DNA from: Litorivicinus sp.
Lineage (GTDB): Bacteria; Pseudomonadota; Gammaproteobacteria; Pseudomonadales; Litorivicinaceae
Direction: 5' to 3'
NCBI GenBank assembly: GCA_018402605.1
Contig: JAGYIK010000036.1
Coordinates: 1 to 11,221, forward strand
DNA: 11,221 bases
Under the pieces are notes generated by a model, which had not been told where the DNA came from, did no database searches, and saw nothing but the letters and a program-made list of their open reading frames with translations. Shown here one piece after another: positions 7,031-11,221 of this stretch (position 1 is the stretch's first letter; each line of letters opens with the position of its first letter). The position numbers were made by a program, and so were the translations under genes.

Positions 7031-8361
7031 ACAAGATCCAACTCGCGCAACTGATTGAATCCGTCTTTGACGAGTTGCGGTTCCGGTGGATCAACAAAGG
7101 GAAACGCGGCCGGATCACCGAGTTTGAGGTCCAAACACTGCAACACCACAGACGCGAGATTGGTGCGCTGAATCTCTGGATCGGTGTACGCGGAGCGTGA
7201 CTCAAAATCGGACTCTGCATACAAGCGAATCGCAACTCCAGGCTCGGTCCGACCACACCGCCCGGCACGCTGATTGGCGCTGGCCTGACTAATCGGCTCG
7301 ATGGGCAATCGCTGCAAACGACTGCGCGCTGCATACCGACTCATCCGCGCAAGGCCTGAATCAATCACATAGCGAATGCCCGGAACCGTCAATGAGGTTT
7401 CAGCAACATTGGTCGCCAAAACCATACGTTGCCGCCCATTGTCGCTGGGATGAAAAATGCGTTGTTGATCAGCCGAGCCGAGCCGCGCGTACAATGGCAA
7501 GACATCCAACCGATCGATAGCGGCATGGCGCATGAATTGAGAGACCTCACGAATCTCGCGTTCACCCGGCAAGAACACCAAAACATCCCCCAGTCCACGC
7601 TGATGCGCTCGGTCAATCGTTCGTAATTCAAAGAGCTGTTTTTGGATCGCCTGTGCAAGCTTGGTTCCATCGAGACGCTCTGCATCCATCTCAAGCATCG
7701 GGGCATAACGGATTTCGACTGGGTATGAGCGCCCTGAGACTTCCACTACCGGTGCGTCCGAAAAGTGTTGACTAAACCGCTCAAAATGAATGGTTGCGGA
7801 GGTCACAATCACCTTCAGGTCAGGACGTTTTGGTAAAATCGTCGATAAAATCCCCAATAAAAAATCAATGTTGAGACTGCGCTCATGGGCTTCATCAATG
7901 ATGATGGTGTCATAACGTGACAATAGCGGATCGTCACGAAATTCCGCGAGCAACAATCCATCGGTCACCAGCTTAATTGCGGTTTGATCAGAGACTGCTT
8001 TTTGAAAGCGGACTTGGTAGCCACACAAATCACCCAGGGGCGTTTCCAGCTCCTCGGCAATGCGGGTGGCCACAGCTCGTGCTGCGAGACGCCTCGGTTG
8101 GGTATGCACAATCCCTTTCGATGTGCCACGACCGAGCATCAAACAAAGTTTGGGTAACTGCGTTGTCTTGCCTGACCCAGTTTCACCAACGACGATCACC
8201 ACCTGATGCGTTTCAAGCGCCTGGGCAATCTCAGGTAACGCATCGGTGACCGGTAGATCTGGGAATTTCAAAGTGAGTTCGTGCTCAGGTCCCAGCTTTG
8301 GGTGGGGCACTTGAACGCATGTCTCAGACAAACTTCGACCTACTCTTCTCGCAACAGGCAC
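6874..8361 (-). CDS. hrpA: HrpA-type DEAH-box RNA helicase, N-terminal helicase part (trustworthy to about 7030)
   Basis: HrpA is an ATP-dependent 3'-to-5' RNA helicase; in E. coli it acts in mRNA processing and rescue of stalled ribosomes. Seen: Walker A GETGSGKTT (residues 59-67), TQPRRLAARAVATRIAEEL, DEAH within IIIDEAHERSLNIDFLLG (156-159), SAT (188-190), FLPGEREI, motif V LATNVAETSLTVPG (about 315-328), motif VI QRAGRCGR (364-371), then the start of the ratchet/HA2 region. After residue about 444 the frame departs from the family (position about 7030), and the match continues in another frame. The start is a GTG at 8361; the nearest AGGAG lies 19 bases upstream, too far to support it. 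E. coli HrpA has a longer stretch before Walker A. The true N-terminus is uncertain. Confidence 0.9.
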   Translation of the reverse strand: MPVARRVGRSLSETCVQVPHPKLGPEHELTLKFPDLPVTDALPEIAQALETHQVVIVVGETGSGKTTQLPKLCLMLGRGTSKGIVHTQPRRLAARAVATRIAEELETPLGDLCGYQVRFQKAVSDQTAIKLVTDGLLLAEFRDDPLLSRYDTIIIDEAHERSLNIDFLLGILSTILPKRPDLKVIVTSATIHFERFSQHFSDAPVVEVSGRSYPVEIRYAPMLEMDAERLDGTKLAQAIQKQLFELRTIDRAHQRGLGDVLVFLPGEREIREVSQFMRHAAIDRLDVLPLYARLGSADQQRIFHPSDNGRQRMVLATNVAETSLTVPGIRYVIDSGLARMSRYAARSRLQRLPIEPISQASANQRAGRCGRTEPGVAIRLYAESDFESRSAYTDPEIQRTNLASVVLQCLDLKLGDPAAFPFVDPPEPQLVKDGFNQLRELDLVTQGGSPPWPDRCCHWTPVSVECCDTGSRCFWRSCGGRWPLHSGSEKVRFFA

Positions 8362-8445
8362 ACACGGACAACAAAATCACACTCCTGACCTTTCATGATC
8401 AACCTAACTGTGTAAATCTCAAACACTCAATTTGATAGGAGACGC
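8362..8445. promoter_or_regulatory. Divergent promoter gap between hrpA and ppnN, with ppnN ribosome site
   Basis: These 84 bases lie between two divergent genes and must carry at least the ppnN promoter and probably the hrpA one. The ribosome site AGGAG at 8437-8441 stands four bases before the ppnN ATG and fixes that start. I see no strong sigma-70 pair; CTGACC near 8386 with TGTAAA near 8411 is only a weak match. The six-base palindrome TGATCA at 8396-8401 is too short to call an operator. There is no room here for a longer hrpA N-terminus of more than about 28 residues. Confidence 0.4.
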
Positions 8446-9831
8446 ATGAACGCAACCGAGCGCGCCACCGCGGCCTACACCATTGTGGAAACTTCCGTGC
8501 ATCCGAGGAACCACCTGGCATTTCTGAGCCAGCGTGAAGTCGACGGTCTGATCTATCATTCTGACCAAGGATTGTACCCATTGATCCGCAGCTGTGCGCT
8601 TGCTGTCTTAAATAGTGGTTTGGATAGTGACGATAGCCTCGCACTATTCTCCCAGTTTTCTGACTTTAATCTCTCCTTTGAGCGGCATCCTCGCGGGCTA
8701 AAACTCACGCTGCACAATGCGCCGGCACACGCCTTTGTTGACGGAGACCTGATTGAAACGGTGCACGACCATCTATTCACTGTGCTCCGCGACCTTATTC
8801 ATGTGCGCCAACTGCAATCAAATCCTGGCAAACCGGAGGGCCTGCAGGCCACAAACCTAGTTTTCCAAATTCTAAGGAATGCCAAGGTCTTAGAGTCCTC
8901 ACGGGAACTCGCTTGCATCGTCTGTTGGGGTGGACACTCAGTCAATCAAGAAGAATATGAATACTCAAAAGCCGTTGGTCGCGAATTGGGATTACGTTTA
9001 TTTGATATTTGCACGGGATGTGGACCAGGCGCCATGAAAGGACCGATGCGTGGTGCGCTCTATGCACACCGTCGACAAGGGCACACCGGTCGCTTTATCG
9101 GTATTTCAGAGCCCGGCATCATCGCAGCAGAACCACCCAACGGGGTGGTCTCCGACCTGGTGATCTTGCCCGACATCGAAAAACGCCTTGAAGCATTTGT
9201 TCGGATCGCGCACGGCATTGTTATTTTCCCGGGCGGCCCAGGCACTTTCGAGGAATTGCTGTATTTGGTCGCCATCTTGAGTGACCCACGAAACAGCCAT
9301 GACCCACTGCCAGTCATCCTGACGGGCCCAAAGAGCGCTGAGGGTCTCCTTAACGCGTATATGGACTTCATCAAGCTCACCTTAGGCCCCACAACCTGTG
9401 AGCGCCTTGAGGTCATCATCGACGATCCCGTCCGCGTCGCTAAACGCCTCACCGCTGCGCGAGAACACGTCCGAGCGCACCGAATGCAGGTCAAGGATGC
9501 TTATTACTACAACTGGACACTGACCATTCCACAAAGCTTGCAGGCAGCGTTTGAGCCGACGCATGCAACGATGACGGCACTCAATCTCGACCTCGATCAG
9601 CCAAAAGAGCAACTTGCCGTCGCCCTACGTTGCCTGTTCTCAGGCATTGTTGCAGGCAATGTCAAACCAGATGTCCGCCAGCAGATCGAAGTCCATGGCC
9701 CCTTTATTGTGCATGGAGAATCCACCATCATCGATGCAATCGACGCACTGTTAGCGCAATTGATCTCGCAAAAGCGGATGAAGATCCACGGAGGATACGA
9801 GCCCTGTTATCAACTCCAGTCCAGACAATGA
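8446..9831 (+). CDS. ppnN: Pyrimidine/purine nucleotide 5'-monophosphate nucleosidase PpnN (YgdH family)
   Basis: PpnN splits nucleoside monophosphates into base and ribose 5-phosphate and, in E. coli, is controlled by (p)ppGpp. The 461 residues match YgdH/PpnN along the whole length: an N-terminal domain with CALAVLNSG (50-58) and HAFVDGDLI, then the LOG/Rossmann domain with ACIVCWGGHSV (156-166), ICTGCGPGAMKGPM (188-201), EPGIIAAEPPN, LPDIEKRLEAFVRIAHG (241-257) and the signature PGGPGTFEELLY (262-273). A C-terminal domain with FSGIVAGNVK and RMKIHGGYEPCYQL follows. This three-part architecture separates PpnN from short LOG cytokinin-type enzymes. AGGAG lies four bases before the ATG. The stop overlaps the plsC start as ATGA, indicating a two-gene operon. 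Confidence 0.97.
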   Translation: MNATERATAAYTIVETSVHPRNHLAFLSQREVDGLIYHSDQGLYPLIRSCALAVLNSGLDSDDSLALFSQFSDFNLSFERHPRGLKLTLHNAPAHAFVDGDLIETVHDHLFTVLRDLIHVRQLQSNPGKPEGLQATNLVFQILRNAKVLESSRELACIVCWGGHSVNQEEYEYSKAVGRELGLRLFDICTGCGPGAMKGPMRGALYAHRRQGHTGRFIGISEPGIIAAEPPNGVVSDLVILPDIEKRLEAFVRIAHGIVIFPGGPGTFEELLYLVAILSDPRNSHDPLPVILTGPKSAEGLLNAYMDFIKLTLGPTTCERLEVIIDDPVRVAKRLTAAREHVRAHRMQVKDAYYYNWTLTIPQSLQAAFEPTHATMTALNLDLDQPKEQLAVALRCLFSGIVAGNVKPDVRQQIEVHGPFIVHGESTIIDAIDALLAQLISQKRMKIHGGYEPCYQLQSRQ

Positions 9832-10598
9832 AACACCTGGAAGGATTCGGTGCCCTGCTTCGCGCATTGGCGCGAATCCTCGTGCTATTGGTTTGGTTGT
9901 GTCTGTCGTTGTTCCAGCAACTTCTGGGATTGGCCTTGCGTACAGGCGACGGGCGCCACTTGCGGCTGCGTTTCTATCGCGGCGCACTCAGAATCTTGGG
10001 GATCCGGATCCGTGTGTATCGTGATTTCAGTCCCCGTCGACCACTGTTTGTCGTTGCCAACCATGTTTCATATCTCGACATTTTTGTACTGGGTAGCCTG
10101 ATTCCAGCGGTCTTTGTGTCCAAACACGAAGTGCGACGCTGGCCCTTAGTGGGATTTATCGCGGCCATGCAACGGACGATCTTTATTGAACGCCGTAAAA
10201 CGCGCGCAGACGCCGAGTTACGACCGGTTGAGGCTGCATTAAACCAGGGTTACAACGTCGTGGTCTTTCCCGAGGGAACCTCAACCGATGGGCGCCAACT
10301 TCTGCCATTTAAGAGCGCGTTATTTGAGGCGCCCCGACAAGCCAATGCATACACTCAACCGGTAAGTCTGGTATACCGAGAACGCCATGGTGGTTCGCTT
10401 TCTCATAAGGACCGCGAATTTTATACCTGGGGAACCGATGCCCCCTTCTTCTCGCACTTCGCTCGATTGATTATGCGCCCAGGCGTGCTGGTTGAGGTGT
10501 GGATCCGACCCACGATTGGCCCAAACGAACCCCGCAAAAGCATTGCCCAACGGGCCGAGCGCCGAGTTTCTGGACCCATCCGCCGAAGAGGCCGCTAA
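9828..10598 (+). CDS. 1-acyl-sn-glycerol-3-phosphate acyltransferase (PlsC family)
   Basis: PlsC-family enzymes add the second acyl chain to lysophosphatidic acid at the inner membrane, making phosphatidic acid. The 256 residues contain a hydrophobic N-terminal segment (about 12-38), the catalytic HX4D motif in NHVSYLD (78-84), the FIER block (119-122) and the substrate motif FPEGTSTDG (147-155). I start at ATG 9828, which overlaps the ppnN stop as ATGA. The same frame is open further upstream, but only as antiparallel use of ppnN sequence, and the hydrophobic start fits 9828. Paralogues acting on ornithine lipids (OlsA) share these motifs, so exact substrate is uncertain. The stop overlaps that of acpS on the other strand. 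Confidence 0.92.
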   Translation: MKHLEGFGALLRALARILVLLVWLCLSLFQQLLGLALRTGDGRHLRLRFYRGALRILGIRIRVYRDFSPRRPLFVVANHVSYLDIFVLGSLIPAVFVSKHEVRRWPLVGFIAAMQRTIFIERRKTRADAELRPVEAALNQGYNVVVFPEGTSTDGRQLLPFKSALFEAPRQANAYTQPVSLVYRERHGGSLSHKDREFYTWGTDAPFFSHFARLIMRPGVLVEVWIRPTIGPNEPRKSIAQRAERRVSGPIRRRGR

Positions 10599-10978
10599 CG
10601 CCGTTCAATCATGCAGTACGCCCCTGCAAGACTCCGCTCATCGGTCAGGCTCAAATGAATCTGACAATCAGCGAATGCCACGAGCACCCTATTGGCCGCA
10701 TTGAACCCAACTGACGGCTTCCCAAGTACATCATGTTCGACACATAGATCCTGAAAACCGAATCCCCGACCGATCCCCGTTCCTGCGGCTTTTGAAAATG
10801 CTTCTTTCGCTGCGAAGCGCTTGGCCAAAAAGCGCGCACGAAGTGCTTCAGAGACCGCAGTCCAATCGGCGTATTCGGCGGTGCTGAGGATGCGGTGTGC
10901 GAAGCGCTCACCGTGCCGATCGAGCGCATCTCGGATACGCTCAATCTCAACCAAGTCGATCCCAACACCAATGATCAA
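10595..10978 (-). CDS. acpS: Holo-[acyl-carrier-protein] synthase
   Basis: AcpS transfers 4'-phosphopantetheine from CoA to the serine of apo-ACP, activating it for fatty acid synthesis. The 127 residues match the family: GVGIDLVEIERI (4-15, metal ligand D8), RFLAKRFAAKEAFSKAAGTG (49-68, metal ligand E59), and the closing strand HLSLTDERSLAGAYCMIE. The start is TTG at 10978; no ATG lies near, and MIIGVGIDLVEIERI demands this point. The TTG overlaps the pdxJ stop (TTGA), so translation is likely coupled. The 3' end overlaps the plsC stop by four bases on the opposite strand. pdxJ-acpS order is the same as in E. coli. Confidence 0.97.
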   Translation of the reverse strand: MIIGVGIDLVEIERIRDALDRHGERFAHRILSTAEYADWTAVSEALRARFLAKRFAAKEAFSKAAGTGIGRGFGFQDLCVEHDVLGKPSVGFNAANRVLVAFADCQIHLSLTDERSLAGAYCMIERR

Positions 10979-11221
10979 CGGGTTGCTCGATCCATGATGT
11001 CACGAAACTCCCGAACGGCAGCTGGCAAACCCACCATCAGGGCGCGCGCAACCAGGCTGTGGCCAATATTCAGCTCATGTATTCCGTCAATTGCCGCCAC
11101 TGGTGCGACGTTAAACTTTGTCAAACCATGCCCAGCGTTAACAATTAATCCAAGTGACTGCGCATAGGCAGTGGCTGTGGCGAGTCGGTGTAATTCCTCA
11201 TCTTGCGCCATTGAGCTGACA
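10975..11221 (-). CDS. pdxJ: Pyridoxine 5'-phosphate synthase, C-terminal 81 residues (cut by window edge)
   Basis: PdxJ condenses 1-deoxyxylulose 5-phosphate with 3-amino-2-oxopropyl phosphate to form pyridoxine 5'-phosphate, the last ring-closing step of the DXP-dependent vitamin B6 pathway. The visible C-terminus has the family signature AQSLGLIVNAGHGLTKFNV, then AAIDGIHELNIGHSLVARAL and a short helical tail ending DRATR. The frame stays open to the window edge (VSS before the first Met), so the Met at 11211 is internal and the gene starts outside the window. It precedes acpS with a 3-base stop/start overlap. Confidence 0.95.
   Translation of the reverse strand, partial: VSSMAQDEELHRLATATAYAQSLGLIVNAGHGLTKFNVAPVAAIDGIHELNIGHSLVARALMVGLPAAVREFRDIMDRATR

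Noticed and set aside
10001..10020. 12-base palindrome GGATCCGGATCC inside plsC
   Set aside because: It lies in a well-conserved coding stretch (GIRIR) with no regulatory context, so it is best explained by codons.

Overview
The window looks like chromosomal housekeeping DNA from a gammaproteobacterium with roughly balanced base composition. Three things point there: a Pseudomonas-like glutamyl-tRNA synthetase followed by a tRNA-Ala gene, the pdxJ-acpS pair, and a PpnN-type nucleosidase close to the E. coli family. I see no insertion sequence, phage gene, CRISPR array or defence system. I did not find a convincing new biological system. The strangest thing is the pattern of broken reading frames.

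Layout. On the minus strand, positions 1-1954 hold an H-NS-family gene, then gltX, then a tRNA-Ala with anticodon CGC that is cut by the window edge. A short AT-rich gap (1955-2086) separates the H-NS-like gene from a plus-strand pair, dusA (2087-3065) and talB (3058-3948), which overlap by 8 bases. talB runs tail-to-tail into a minus-strand pair, hrpA (8361-4647) and mlaA (4650-3934), joined by an ATGA stop/start overlap. A gap of 84 bases separates hrpA from the divergent plus-strand pair ppnN-plsC (8446-10598), also joined by ATGA. plsC meets, tail-to-tail, a minus-strand pdxJ-acpS pair (>11221-10595). The DNA is packed tightly, with overlaps at nearly every junction.

Frame damage. The H-NS-like gene, dusA, talB and the middle of hrpA are each spread over several frames by at least about 20 small insertions or deletions. 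Many of those I could place are lost bases in A or T runs. Translated piecewise, the family-conserved residues continue across the breaks, and overall lengths are nearly normal. The damage is confined to two patches (1632-3948 and about 6233-7030), while about 8 kb of other genes is intact. I read this as more likely local sequence or assembly error than old pseudogene decay, but sequence alone cannot settle it.

Functions. The genes cover translation and RNA work (tRNA-Ala, GltX, DusA, HrpA), nucleoid organisation (H-NS-like), the pentose phosphate pathway (TalB), nucleotide breakdown (PpnN), outer-membrane lipid asymmetry (MlaA), phospholipid synthesis (PlsC), acyl-carrier-protein activation (AcpS) and vitamin B6 synthesis (PdxJ).
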